Shown piece by piece: positions 14,872 through 23,864 of a stretch of DNA of 45,159 nt. The position numbers and the translations under genes are program-made. Every line of letters starts with the position of its first letter. The first letter of the stretch is position 1. Below the pieces are notes generated by a model. The model saw only the letters and a list, made by a program, of their open reading frames with translations. It had not been told where the DNA came from and made no database searches. Source of the stretch: an uncultured Oscillospiraceae bacterium (lineage in GTDB: Bacteria; Bacillota; Clostridia; Oscillospirales; Ruminococcaceae). The stretch covers positions 1 to 45,159 of the forward strand of contig CAJUHS010000020.1 in assembly GCA_910586535.1 (NCBI GenBank). The letters are read 5' to 3'.

Positions 14872-15669
14872 TTACTTGACCGCTTTTTCCTTTTCCTTTC
14901 TTTTGCCCGTAAGTCTGAACCGCAGACGGAGGTTGTCCGTAATAAGGGCGATAAATTCCGAGTTTGTTGGCTTTCCTTTGCCAACGCTCACGGTATAGCC
15001 GAACATTCCGTTAAGTACGTCGATATCGCCTCTGTCCCAGGCGGTCTCGATAGCGTGGCGTATAGCTCTTTCAACGCGGGACGCCGTGGTGTCAAACCGT
15101 TCCGCAATGGTCGGGTACAGCAGCTTTGTAATGCTTTCAAGCATTTCTTCATCCGCAAGGGAAAGGATTATAGCTTCTCTGAGATAGTGATATCCTTTTA
15201 TGTGCGCGGGTATGCCCATTTGGTGAAGCACGTCGGTCACAACTATTTCGATCTGGGCGCCGCTGTCTGCCGAAGGCGCGGCAAGAGAGTCCACAGATGT
15301 GGAGGATATTCTGCCGACCAATCCGAGAAAGCTATCCGCGTCAAAGGGCTTAAGCATAAAATATGCGTTGTAAAATGACATTATCTCTTTTTCCATAAAG
15401 GCGTTTTTATAAAGTGAGGAAACTATGAAAAATGGTTTTCTTATCTGTTCGGAATTTATCTGATTGATAACTCCGACGGCGTCCGTTCCTGTCATTACCA
15501 TATCGCAGAGAACAATATCGGGTTCGTAGTCTCTTATTTCTTCTGCAAGAGCGCCGCCGTCTGAACGGCATATTTTGAATTTGTACCCTGCCATTTCAAT
15601 ATTTTTGTAGAATGCCTCTCCGTAGTCGCAGCTTGTGTCACAGATTAAAATTTTGGTGTTGTTTGCCAT
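14872..15669 (-). CDS. spo0A: sporulation master regulator Spo0A
   Basis: A 265-aa response regulator; ATG 15669 follows AGGAGG at good spacing. The N-terminal receiver (about 1-120) has the phospho-acceptor Asp in DIVLCDMVMTG, a switch Ser in FIVSSLYK and the Lys in FMLKPFD. The acidic pocket is ICDTSCD rather than the usual adjacent acidic pair. The C-terminal effector (about 150-260) has the sigma-A/DNA-contact block RVERAIRHAIETAWDRGDID and GKPTNSEFIALI, diagnostic for Spo0A. It binds 0A boxes to switch cells into sporulation or stationary phase. It is monocistronic with its own promoter. The neighbouring receptor, sigma and transporter genes give no functional link. Confidence 0.93.
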   Translation of the reverse strand: MANNTKILICDTSCDYGEAFYKNIEMAGYKFKICRSDGGALAEEIRDYEPDIVLCDMVMTGTDAVGVINQINSEQIRKPFFIVSSLYKNAFMEKEIMSFYNAYFMLKPFDADSFLGLVGRISSTSVDSLAAPSADSGAQIEIVVTDVLHQMGIPAHIKGYHYLREAIILSLADEEMLESITKLLYPTIAERFDTTASRVERAIRHAIETAWDRGDIDVLNGMFGYTVSVGKGKPTNSEFIALITDNLRLRFRLTGKRKEKEKAVK

Positions 15670-15702
15670 GCTGAAGTACCTCCTGTTATTTTTACTTACC
15701 AT

Positions 15703-15731
15703 ATTTTACCATAAAACTCTTTGAAAATCAA
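15703..15731 (-). promoter_or_regulatory. promoter of spo0A
   Basis: On the minus strand TTGATT, a 17-base spacer and TAAAAT lie about 35 bases before the ATG. Just upstream (about 15736-15746) TTTTGTCAAAA contains TGTCAAA, one base from the 0A-box core TGTCGAA, so self-regulation is possible but unproven. Confidence 0.6.
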
Positions 15732-15903
15732 TAGCTTTTGACAAAAATTTCCTATAAAAAATTCTCCTGTAAAAGATAAAAAAACTTAAAAATCGTCTGA
15801 TTTTCATATTTTTCCCGTAAAACAGACAATTCGGAAAACAAATTATCGAAAAAAGGGATTAAAGAGCTTACGGATATTACTATGAGTTGCAGGGAAAGGG
15901 ACA

Positions 15904-16212
15904 TCATTTTAACATTCTGCTGATAAGGTTCAGAACAAACCGCAGATCGCTGTCGTCAAGCTTTTTCAATTCATTTAAAGCTTTTTGGACAAGCTCTGGG
16001 TTTGGATTCTCATCGTCAAAGAATTCGGCGGGAGTAATTCCGAAATATTCGCATATCGCAAAGAACTCGGACATGGGAGGCAGCGACTTTCCGGATGAAA
16101 TGTTATAGACATATCCTCTGCTGTGACCTAAGTCGTAGCCCATTTGATATTCCGACACGCCTTTCTGAAGCCTGAGCTGAGTTATTCTGTTTTTTACGAA
16201 CTCCTCATACAA
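15904..16212 (-). CDS. XRE-family transcriptional regulator
   Basis: A protein of about 102 aa. A TTG at 16212 spaced after GAGGTGG is the better start, giving MYEEFVKNRITQLRLQKGVS, the usual beginning of this family; an upstream ATG at 16242 would add 10 residues without a good site. Residues 8-65 form the Cro/CI helix-turn-helix (SEYQMGYDLGHSRGYVYNIS). The acidic C-terminus (DDSDLRFVLNLISRMLK) probably dimerises. It sits upstream of spo0A on the same strand with 234 bases between, so separate transcription is likely. Targets unknown. Confidence 0.85.
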   Translation of the reverse strand: MYEEFVKNRITQLRLQKGVSEYQMGYDLGHSRGYVYNISSGKSLPPMSEFFAICEYFGITPAEFFDDENPNPELVQKALNELKKLDDSDLRFVLNLISRMLK

Positions 16213-16402
16213 ATAAACCACCTCAATATCATGATACACCATTAAAGTATACTGCTATTCAAAAAATATATGTTATTTTTATATTTTAATCAATAAAATT
16301 ATGTTAAATGTTAATTTTATGCAAATTTTATATAGGTAAAAGGTATAAACCGCAAAATTCGATTAATTTTTACCATATTTTATTGACAAATGTGAGCATA
16401 CG

Positions 16403-16441
16403 AAAAATCCGCCGGGCACTTTAAAAAGCGCACAGCGGATT
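16403..16441 (-). terminator. terminator of the upstream XRE gene
   Basis: On the minus strand AATCCGC pairs with GCGGATT, extended by imperfect inner pairing, and is followed by TTTTT. It starts at the stop codon of the gene at 16440-16694. Confidence 0.65.
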
Positions 16442-16694
16442 ATTCTATCTCCTGTTCAAGATCGTCAAAAACATGGGAGGTAAAAAATTCTATTAATGAT
16501 ATCTCAAGACCGTCGCAAAGCATTTTAATAGTAGCGACGCCCGGATTTTTGCTTACACCGTAAATAATATTTTTAATGGTTGAGGGCGGCACTCCTGATA
16601 TATACGCAAGAGCGTTCACTGTTATGCCGCGTTCTTCGCAAAGCTCGGCTATTCTTGCGGCTACGGCAGGCTGTATTTTCATACTTGCGTGCAT
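16440..16694 (-). CDS. small XRE-family regulator
   Basis: An 84-aa protein made almost only of a Cro/CI helix-turn-helix (IAELCEERGITVNALAYIS then PPSTIKNIIYGVSKNP), ending with an acidic tail. The start is uncertain: ATG 16694 or ATG 16682, neither with a close ribosome binding site (a GGAGG lies ~20 bases upstream). Its close relatives in Clostridia are stand-alone repressors. No operon partner. Confidence 0.8.
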   Translation of the reverse strand: MHASMKIQPAVAARIAELCEERGITVNALAYISGVPPSTIKNIIYGVSKNPGVATIKMLCDGLEISLIEFFTSHVFDDLEQEIE

Positions 16695-17066
16695 TTTCCA
16701 TGGCGGGGAAAATGCCTCCTCCTCTCCCGTTTTTATTGTTTGGAATGACAGGAATAACAGGTATTGGCGCGGGAAACAAAAGCGGTAAGTCCGAAAAACG
16801 GTTTCCAGCTCAAACGGTCCGAATTTCGACTATATATAAACTTTTTTATAATTATAACGCGGAGAAAAAATGTTGTTCGCCCATATATAGATTTCGGAAA
16901 AAATATACACATATACATATCAAATGAATATTTCACAAAAGCGTACAAATTATTGACAGTAATTTAAAACTGTACAAAACTGTATAAAAGTGTTACGCAG
17001 TACTTGAAAAAACAAAAAATATAATGTATAATATAAGTTATTGTAAATTTTAAAGGAGAGATTAAA
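16695..17066. other. intergenic region between XRE gene and ABC transporter
   Basis: AT-rich. It holds the ABC transporter promoter at 17004-17032 and an isolated TTGACA at 16953-16958 without a good -10 partner. Overlapping open frames in 16580-16930 have no good start site or family match and appear non-coding. Confidence 0.5.
17004..17032 (+). promoter_or_regulatory. promoter of the amino-acid ABC transporter operon
   Basis: TTGAAA, a 17-base spacer and TATAAT, ending 34 bases before the ATG of the binding-protein gene. Confidence 0.75.
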
Positions 17067-17804
17067 ATGAAATTAGGCAAAATTTTCTGCGGCGTTCTTG
17101 CCGCTGTTATGACCCTGTCCATTGCAGGCTGCGGAGAGGAAAAGAAAACCACTCTCGTTATGGCTACAAATGCGGAGTTCCCTCCATATGAGTACCGCGA
17201 GGGAGACCAGATCGTAGGTATCGACGCCGAAATAGCTCAGGCTATCGCAGACGACCTCGGTCTCGAGCTTGTTATTGAGGACATGGCTTTCGATTCCCTT
17301 ATCGCCGCTGTACAGTCCGGCAAAGCGGATATGGTTCTTGCGGGAATGACCGTAAGAGAGGACAGGCTCGAAAACGTTAACTTTTCCGACCCGTACACCC
17401 TGACGGCTCAGGTCGTTATCGTAAAGGACGGTTCCGCAATCGCTTCCCCTGCCGATCTCGCAGGCAAAAAGGTAGGCGTTCAGCTGGGCACAACGGGCGA
17501 TATCTACGCAGAGGACATTGAAAATGTTACCGTGGAGCGTTTCAACAAGGGCTTTGAGGCTGTTCAGTCCCTTCTTCAGGACAAGGTTGACGCTGTTATT
17601 ATCGACCGCGAACCCGCAAAGGTTTTCGTTTCCGAGAATGAGGGCCTTATCATTCTCGATGAGGAATACACCATTGAGGAGTATGCAATAGCTATTGCCA
17701 AGGAAAACACAGAGCTTCTCGAACAGGTGAATGCTTCCCTTGCAAAGCTTAAGGATTCAGGCAAGATCGGTTCTATAATAAACAAGTACATCACCGCAGA
17801 ATGA
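17067..17804 (+). CDS. polar amino-acid ABC transporter, substrate-binding lipoprotein
   Basis: A 245-aa protein. The signal peptide ends in the lipobox LSIAGC, so Cys22 would be lipidated and the protein tethered outside the membrane. The mature part is the family-3 solute-binding fold: NAEFPPYEYREG, VGIDAEIAQAIADDLG, FDSLIAAVQSGKADMVLAGM and RLENVNFSDPYT contain the Arg and Asp that typically clamp the alpha-amino acid. It is first in a three-gene operon (binding protein, permease, ATPase). Substrate is likely a polar or charged amino acid or cystine; the exact ligand cannot be read from sequence. Confidence 0.93.
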   Translation: MKLGKIFCGVLAAVMTLSIAGCGEEKKTTLVMATNAEFPPYEYREGDQIVGIDAEIAQAIADDLGLELVIEDMAFDSLIAAVQSGKADMVLAGMTVREDRLENVNFSDPYTLTAQVVIVKDGSAIASPADLAGKKVGVQLGTTGDIYAEDIENVTVERFNKGFEAVQSLLQDKVDAVIIDREPAKVFVSENEGLIILDEEYTIEEYAIAIAKENTELLEQVNASLAKLKDSGKIGSIINKYITAE

Positions 17805-17833
17805 TCGCTTCGGGAACGTGAAAGGATAAGCTT

Positions 17834-18535
17834 ATGTCGGATTGGCTGAAAGACTTCGCGCACGACTTCTATCTTAATTTTATCAAGGACGACCGCTGGC
17901 TCTATATCACCCGCGGTCTCCGGACAACGGTGCTGATAACAGTGTTCGCGCTGATACTGGGCGTTGTACTGGGCTTTATCGTGGCAATAATCCGCTCTGC
18001 CCACGACAAAACGGGCAAGCTGAAGATCGCGAACTTTATCTGCCGCGTTTATCTTACGGTTATCCGCGGCACGCCTGTAGTTGTGCAGCTCCTTATCATT
18101 TATTACGGCATCTTTGCTTCGGTGACGATAAACAAAATGATAGTGGCGGTAATTGCTTTCGGAGTAAACTCCGGGGCATATGTCGCCGAAATTGTACGGA
18201 GCGGAATAATGTCCATAGACAAGGGGCAGCTTGAAGCGGGACGCAGTCTCGGCTTCAGTTACGCCCAGACTATGGTGTACATAATTCTCCCGCAGGCGTT
18301 CAAGAACGTCCTGCCCGCGCTTGGAAACGAGTTTATCGTGCTTTTAAAGGAGACCTCCATTTCGGGTTACATAGCTATGGAAGACCTTACCAAGGGCGGA
18401 GACATTATCCGAAGCCGTACCTTTGACGCAATGATGCCGCTGCTCGCGGTGGCTGCAATTTACCTTACCATGGTAATATTGCTGGAATTCCTTGTGGGAA
18501 AGCTTGAAAGGAGGCTGAGGAACAGTGACCACTAA
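17834..18535 (+). CDS. polar amino-acid ABC transporter permease
   Basis: A 233-aa integral membrane protein of the HisM/GlnP type. About five membrane segments are visible (about 30-55, 75-105, 108-130, 160-180, 195-220). The EAA loop that contacts the ATPase is GQLEAGRSLGFSYAQTMVYIILPQAF. It starts 29 bases after the binding-protein gene (AAAGGA site) and overlaps the ATPase gene by 11 bases, so the three are co-translated. Confidence 0.93.
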   Translation: MSDWLKDFAHDFYLNFIKDDRWLYITRGLRTTVLITVFALILGVVLGFIVAIIRSAHDKTGKLKIANFICRVYLTVIRGTPVVVQLLIIYYGIFASVTINKMIVAVIAFGVNSGAYVAEIVRSGIMSIDKGQLEAGRSLGFSYAQTMVYIILPQAFKNVLPALGNEFIVLLKETSISGYIAMEDLTKGGDIIRSRTFDAMMPLLAVAAIYLTMVILLEFLVGKLERRLRNSDH

Positions 18536-19283
18536 GTCTCTTGACAGCGAAGTCCTTATAAGCGTGGACGGTCTGAAAAAGAAGTTCGACGGTATGGAAA
18601 ACCACGCTCTGTGCGGTGTTTCAACGGAAATACGCCGCGGAGAGGTAGTATTTGTGGTAGGTCCCTCGGGTTCGGGCAAAAGCACGTTCCTGCGCTGCCT
18701 TAATCTGCTTGAAGAGCCTACGGAGGGTACTATCCTTTTCGAGGGTGTGGATATTACCGATAAAAAGAACGATATAAATCTGCACCGCCGTAAGATCGGA
18801 ATGGTTTTCCAGCAGTTCAATCTGTTCCCCCATATGACGGTAATGAGGAATCTCACTATCGCTCCCATGAAGCTTCTGGGTCTTTCCGGAGAGGAAGCCG
18901 AGAAAAACGCCTCCGAGCTGCTTGAAAGGGTAGGTCTTGCCGACCGTGCAAACGCGTACCCAAACCAGCTTTCGGGAGGTCAGAAGCAGCGTATAGCCAT
19001 AGTCCGCGCGCTCTGCATGAAGCCTGACGTTATGCTTTTCGACGAGCCGACGTCCGCTCTCGACCCCGAAATGGTGGGCGAGGTTCTGTCGGTAATGCGG
19101 GAGCTTGCGGAGGAGAACATGACCATGGTCGTGGTAACTCACGAAATGGCTTTTGCAAAGGAAGTGGCGAGCCGTATCCTGTTCATGGCTGACGGGCTTA
19201 TCGTAGAGGAAAACTCTCCCAAGGAGTTTTTTGACAATCCTAAAAGCGAACGTCTGAAAAGCTTTCTGAGCAAGATCATCTGA
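18525..19283 (+). CDS. polar amino-acid ABC transporter ATP-binding protein
   Basis: A 252-aa GlnQ/HisP-type ATPase, starting GTG inside the permease gene. Walker A is GPSGSGKST, the Q-loop lies in GMVFQQFNLFPHMTV, the signature is LSGGQKQR, Walker B is VMLFDEPTSALD, and the switch His is in VVVTHEMAF. It powers uptake by the two preceding gene products. A terminator follows at 19376. Confidence 0.95.
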   Translation: MTTKSLDSEVLISVDGLKKKFDGMENHALCGVSTEIRRGEVVFVVGPSGSGKSTFLRCLNLLEEPTEGTILFEGVDITDKKNDINLHRRKIGMVFQQFNLFPHMTVMRNLTIAPMKLLGLSGEEAEKNASELLERVGLADRANAYPNQLSGGQKQRIAIVRALCMKPDVMLFDEPTSALDPEMVGEVLSVMRELAEENMTMVVVTHEMAFAKEVASRILFMADGLIVEENSPKEFFDNPKSERLKSFLSKII

Positions 19284-19375
19284 TAAGGAACTTTATCAAG
19301 ATTTAAGCCACGTGCAAAAAATCAGTACGGTACATAAAACAGACGGTTCGGGAAAACCTAAATATTAAGTTATTC

Positions 19376-19400
19376 GGGCGGCGTATTGCCGCCCTTGTTT
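19376..19400 (+). terminator. terminator after the ABC operon
   Basis: GGGCGGC and GCCGCCC form a 7-bp stem with a GTATT loop, followed by TTGTTTATT. Confidence 0.7.
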
Positions 19401-19429
19401 ATTGATCTATTGGAATCGGAGGCATAAAA

Positions 19430-20353
19430 ATGGAGTCCGCACAAATCGTTCTTTACCAGATAGCTGTAATGTTTATACTTATCCTGCTCGGATTTTTTCT
19501 TTACAAAAAAAATATTTTTACAAGGAGGGGCTGCAACCAGCTTTCGGAGCTTGTTCTGACCGTGGTGTGTCCCGTACTTATATTCACCTCGTTCCAAAAA
19601 GACCTTGAGCCGCGGCTTATTAAGGGACTGCTCATATCCTTCGGGCTGTCGGTAGTTTCCCATGCTGTTTCAATTGTACTGGGTACGGTGCTGTGCGGCA
19701 AAAGGCGGGGCGCGGACGGTGCTGTGGAACGCTTTGCGGCGGCGTACTCAAACTGTGCGTTTATGGGTATACCCCTTATTGAAGCGGTCTACGGCACGGA
19801 CGGAATATTCTATCTGACCGCCTACATCGCCGTGTTCAATCTGCTGTCCTGGACTCACGGAGTCATGGCGATGACGGAGAAAACTAACTTCAAGTCGGCG
19901 GTGAACGCGTTGAAAGCTCCCACGGTGATAGCTACCGCTCTGGGACTTGCTCTGTTTTTCCTGCAAATAAGACTTCCCGATATCATAATGCAGCCGCTGA
20001 ATTATATTTCCTCGCTGAATACGCCTCTTGCCATGCTCATTTCGGGCATCACAATTGCCCGTTCTGACATTCTCTCCGCGCTGAAAAAGCCCGGGATATA
20101 TCTTACGGGATTTATAAAGCTTATAGCCGCACCGCTCTTAGCGGCTCTGATAATTGCTCCCATGGATATCGAACCTGTTATCAGGGACACGATAATTATT
20201 TCCACTGCCTGTCCCACAGCTACGATGACAATAATGTTTGCGGCGCGGTACGGAAAAAACTCCGTTTACGCGGCGGAGATATTTGCGGTGTCGACAATCG
20301 CTTCGGCGTTCACTATACCGCTTACGCTGCTGACCGCCTCGCTACTTGGGTAA
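19430..20353 (+). CDS. AEC-family transporter
   Basis: A 307-aa membrane protein with about ten hydrophobic segments. Start ATG after GGAGG. Features of the auxin-efflux-carrier superfamily are visible: the N-terminal LILLGFFLYKKNIFTRRGCNQLSELVLTVVCPVLIFTSF, the crossover SNCAFMGIPLIEAVYG with Pro, and TACPTATMTIMFAARYG near the C-terminus. Bacterial members export or exchange organic acids such as malate; the substrate here is unknown. It is separated from the ABC operon by a terminator and is probably monocistronic. Confidence 0.9.
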   Translation: MESAQIVLYQIAVMFILILLGFFLYKKNIFTRRGCNQLSELVLTVVCPVLIFTSFQKDLEPRLIKGLLISFGLSVVSHAVSIVLGTVLCGKRRGADGAVERFAAAYSNCAFMGIPLIEAVYGTDGIFYLTAYIAVFNLLSWTHGVMAMTEKTNFKSAVNALKAPTVIATALGLALFFLQIRLPDIIMQPLNYISSLNTPLAMLISGITIARSDILSALKKPGIYLTGFIKLIAAPLLAALIIAPMDIEPVIRDTIIISTACPTATMTIMFAARYGKNSVYAAEIFAVSTIASAFTIPLTLLTASLLG

Positions 20354-20709
20354 TTACGGAAGAATGCTCGCCGTTTCTTCCGTAAATCTGCTCATAAAAT
20401 TTGATTTTTTATACGGCAAATCGGTCATTTTAACGTATTTTCGCGGTTTGCTTGACACTGCTGTATTTTTTTGATATGATTACAAGGTTAGATATTTCAC
20501 GGAATATAGTAAATACAAGCGCATTAAATTATTACAAAGCGAATACAATTTACCTACAAATTGTATAAAACAATTGACTTTTGGCTTGTTTGCTGTTATT
20601 ATTACTTTCAGAAGATAACTTATATACGGCGGCTTTGCAGATATGCATATTTTAAGACGGATATATGTTCGGTATGCGTGCCGCACCGCATGGAAAGGAG
20701 CAAGAGACT
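20354..20709. other. intergenic region and long leader of the pseudokinase operon
   Basis: It begins with a hairpin (TTACGGAAGA with TCTTCCGTAA, 20354-20385), a weak terminator for the AEC gene. The promoter at 20452-20480 then leaves a leader of about 220 bases containing the inverted repeat ATACAATTT / AAATTGTAT (20543-20566). No gene is seen. Confidence 0.5.
20452..20480 (+). promoter_or_regulatory. promoter of the pseudokinase-C39 peptidase operon
   Basis: TTGACA, a 17-base spacer and TATGAT. Start of transcription would be near 20488. Confidence 0.7.
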
Positions 20710-22551
20710 ATGGAGCGTTTTAATATATGCTACGGCTGCATGAATCCGCTCGAAGAGGGTGCAGAGATATGTCCTGACTGCGGATACCGCGTCGGAGCGC
20801 CCCACCTTCCGTCTTATCTTGCACCCGGAATCACGCTTAACGACAGGTACATTGTCGGAAAGCTGAAATCCTATAACGGCGAAAGCGCGTGCTATATCGC
20901 GTTTGATAAGATAACCGAAAGCAAAGTTCTTATAAAAGAATATATGCCCGACACCCTTTGTACTCGCGAAAAGGGCTCGTCCGTGATAAAGGTCAATCCC
21001 GACAGTATGCCCCAGTACAAGACGTTCCTGTCCGAATTTGTGGAGCTTAACAAGGTGCTCTCCAAAATGCGAACCCTTAACCACATAAATGCGGCGATAG
21101 ATATGTTCGGGGACAACAATACCGCATACGTGGTGTTCAGCTGGCTGGACGGCATGACCATGAGCGAGTACCTGAGAATGAACGCGGGCGAACTGACCTG
21201 GGAGGAAGTCAAAAAGCTGTTTCCTCCTATTTTCACGACACTTTCTCTCGTTCACAACGCGGGACTTGTCCACAGAGGCATTTCTCCCGAAAATATCATC
21301 GTTACCGAAAAAGGCGAGTTGAAGCTTACAGGCTTCTGCATTGCGGACGCAAGGACTGCAAACACCGACCTCGCCTCCGAGCTTTATAACGGCTACGCCG
21401 CTCCCGAGCAGTACAACTCAAATAACTGGCAGGGTACATGGACGGACGTTTACGGAATCTCCGCTCTGCTTTACCGCATACTTACGGGAGTGGTTCCCGC
21501 GGAAGCAACAGGCAGGGTCTCAAACGACAATCTTATTGAGCCCGCAAAGCTTAACCGCAATATCCCCGCAAACGTTTCAAAGGTGATTATGAACGGTCTC
21601 AACCTCAGCGGGGAAATGCGTATCCAGACAATTACCGAGCTTGTTACGCAGCTTTTCGAGGAGCCCGAATACGGCTCGAAGAGGCTGTCCTCATCAAGCA
21701 CCCAGACCATTTCCATACCGAGACAAAGCAGCGCGGCTGTACGCAAAAGCAGCCAAAGCGGACACGGAAGACCGGCTGCCGAGCCTATAAGCAGGCATCG
21801 CCTGTTCGTACTTATAATGGCTGTTATTCTTTTTGTGGGACTGTTTTTCCTTGTTATGATAATGATACTGTCGCTTGACGACAACAGCAGTCCTTTCGGT
21901 ACTCCCGATTCCAGCCTTGCTTCGATTTCCGAAACGGGCGGACTGAGCGAGGAGACCACTACAATGTCAGCTCCCGAGCCAATGGTGGAGACCACAACGG
22001 CGGCGACTACCCCCGCGGACAACGGCATTGTGTACGTTATGAACGATCTGACGGGACGCAGCTACGACCTTGTGAGCAAGTCCGATACTTACAGCAGCCT
22101 TATATTCAAGCCTGAGTACGAGTACAACGACGAGATGGGCAAGGGACTTATTTTCTACCAGTCCATACCCAAGACCGAGACCTATAAGGACGGCACGGAA
22201 ATATTGGTAAAGGTAAGCCTCGGACCTAAATATATCGAGATACCCGATTATCTTGCCCTGTCCAAAAAGGACTACTTTGCAAAGCTGAATGAGCTGGGAA
22301 TAAAGTACGAGGAGCAGGAGCTTGAGACGGAGGATACCCTTGAGGGGTACGTTGCCAAAACAAGCAAGGAACCCGGCGAAAAGATAGACGTTGAGGCGGG
22401 AGAAACGCTTACCGTTTTTGTGGCGAAGAATCCTCCCAAGCCCGAGACTACCGAGACCGAGACCGAACCTCCGTTTATGGAGGATCCTTTCGAAGGCTTT
22501 GTCACGCCTTTCCCTGATGACGCGGACATCGTCATAACAATTTACGACTGA
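20710..22551 (+). CDS. membrane PASTA kinase-like protein lacking catalytic Asp residues (pseudokinase)
   Basis: A 613-aa protein; ATG 20710 follows AAAGGAG. Residues 1-30 are a zinc ribbon (CYGCMNP, CPDCGY). Residues about 45-310 are a Ser/Thr kinase fold: the ATP Lys is in VLIKEYMP and the APE block is AAPEQY. However, the catalytic loop reads HRGISPENI (Asp replaced by Gly) and the DFG position reads GFC. Both catalytic Asp residues are therefore absent. A Ser-rich linker leads to a membrane helix (about 375-400) and two PASTA-like repeats (about 440-510 and 515-580), then a Glu/Thr-rich tail. Active relatives sense peptidoglycan or lipid II. This one probably scaffolds rather than phosphorylates. 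It is 13 bases from a C39 peptidase gene. Confidence 0.88.
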   Translation: MERFNICYGCMNPLEEGAEICPDCGYRVGAPHLPSYLAPGITLNDRYIVGKLKSYNGESACYIAFDKITESKVLIKEYMPDTLCTREKGSSVIKVNPDSMPQYKTFLSEFVELNKVLSKMRTLNHINAAIDMFGDNNTAYVVFSWLDGMTMSEYLRMNAGELTWEEVKKLFPPIFTTLSLVHNAGLVHRGISPENIIVTEKGELKLTGFCIADARTANTDLASELYNGYAAPEQYNSNNWQGTWTDVYGISALLYRILTGVVPAEATGRVSNDNLIEPAKLNRNIPANVSKVIMNGLNLSGEMRIQTITELVTQLFEEPEYGSKRLSSSSTQTISIPRQSSAAVRKSSQSGHGRPAAEPISRHRLFVLIMAVILFVGLFFLVMIMILSLDDNSSPFGTPDSSLASISETGGLSEETTTMSAPEPMVETTTAATTPADNGIVYVMNDLTGRSYDLVSKSDTYSSLIFKPEYEYNDEMGKGLIFYQSIPKTETYKDGTEILVKVSLGPKYIEIPDYLALSKKDYFAKLNELGIKYEEQELETEDTLEGYVAKTSKEPGEKIDVEAGETLTVFVAKNPPKPETTETETEPPFMEDPFEGFVTPFPDDADIVITIYD

Positions 22552-22564
22552 TCGGGTGAACTGA

Positions 22565-23752
22565 ATGAACGAGCTTATTACAAGGCTTGCTGTAATTACG
22601 GTGTGCGTAATTGTTTTGGCGGCGGCGGTAATATTTATAATTGCAGGTATAAACGGCGACGGCAGTTCCGTTCCCGACGGGGGAGATATCTCCGAAAGCT
22701 TCTTTTCGGAGGACAGCGGCGAAGTCCTGCCTGCGGATGTTTCTGTAACTGTTTCCGAGCCGCAGACCGAAGTCACGTCTTCGGCTGCCGTTAAGACAGA
22801 TTCGGAGACCGTTCCCGGCGGCGCCGATGACACCGCAGATTCTGAGGACGCCTCTGTGAGCAGAACTATTATTACAAGCAGAGTGCGTAAGGAGTACGAC
22901 AGTAATTCCGTCTATATAGACATGGAAAACGTTCTTCAGCTTCCCGAACTGCCTGTCGGCTGCGAAATAACCGCCCTGACCATACTTCTCAGACACTGCG
23001 GCTTTGACGCTGACAAGACCGATCTTGCCAAAAATTATCTTCCCCAAAGCTGGGGCAATCCCCGCTATGAGGACGGAAAAACCTACAAGGACAGCTTTTT
23101 CGATTACTTTATCGGAGACCCGTTCAGCCGCGGCTACGGCTGTTTTGCCTCCGCTATCGAAAAGGCTGCCAATTCGTACATAGCCGACCACGGCGGAGGT
23201 TTTACAGTAAAGAATATTTCCGGCTCCCACCCCGACGTGCTGTATGATTATCTTGCAGAGGGCGTTCCCGTGCTGTGCTGGGCTACCGACGGAATGATCG
23301 AGCCTGAATACTACGAAACATGGTATGACAACGTCACGGGAGAGCAGCTTGACTGGTACCTTAACGAACACTGCTTCGTACTGGCGGGCTTCAATATGAG
23401 CGCCGATCTTGTCACTCTCAACGACCCCATGAAAGGCATCATAGACTACAATATAAACAAGTTTGAAACGCGGTACGACCAGATGTACCGTCAGGCGATA
23501 GTGATAATCCCCGAGGACGGTAATACTCATGTAAAGGCTTCGGTAACTGCGGAAACTCAGGTACCCGAAACAAAAGCCTCCGAGGCAGAACCCGAGATTG
23601 AGACCGGGACCGGGGCGGCTGCAGAAGCTTCCGAAACAGAAGCGGAAGTGTCTTTCGTGAACGTAACGTCCGTTAATGATACGGAAGCTGAAAGCGGACG
23701 GACATGGGACGACTCCGGAGAGCTTGATGACGCCGAGGAGCTTGGAGAATAA
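22565..23752 (+). CDS. membrane-anchored C39-type cysteine peptidase
   Basis: A 395-aa protein with an N-terminal membrane anchor (about residues 8-28), then a low-complexity Ser/Glu/Thr linker. Residues about 115-320 form a peptidase C39_2 fold. The Cys nucleophile is in LPVGCEITALTILL, the His is in NEHCFVLAGF and the Asp/Asn is in LNDPMKG. The C-terminal 75 residues are Glu/Thr/Ala-rich and disordered. It is cotranscribed with the pseudokinase (13-base gap), which suggests the two act together at the cell surface. Substrate unknown; C39_2 proteins differ from bacteriocin-leader peptidases. Confidence 0.88.
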   Translation: MNELITRLAVITVCVIVLAAAVIFIIAGINGDGSSVPDGGDISESFFSEDSGEVLPADVSVTVSEPQTEVTSSAAVKTDSETVPGGADDTADSEDASVSRTIITSRVRKEYDSNSVYIDMENVLQLPELPVGCEITALTILLRHCGFDADKTDLAKNYLPQSWGNPRYEDGKTYKDSFFDYFIGDPFSRGYGCFASAIEKAANSYIADHGGGFTVKNISGSHPDVLYDYLAEGVPVLCWATDGMIEPEYYETWYDNVTGEQLDWYLNEHCFVLAGFNMSADLVTLNDPMKGIIDYNINKFETRYDQMYRQAIVIIPEDGNTHVKASVTAETQVPETKASEAEPEIETGTGAAAEASETEAEVSFVNVTSVNDTEAESGRTWDDSGELDDAEELGE

Positions 23753-23864
23753 AACGGTGTAAAATTTACCGCCGAGGACGGGATATAAAATTCCGGCTGA
23801 GAACGCCGCGCGGGAGATTGTGATAAAATGATATTACAATAAAGATGCGAAAGGAAGTATCTCT

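Noticed and set aside
22532..23530. A 332-aa minus-strand ORF opposite the C39 peptidase
   Set aside because: Antisense shadow; the + strand protein has an intact catalytic order and membrane anchor.
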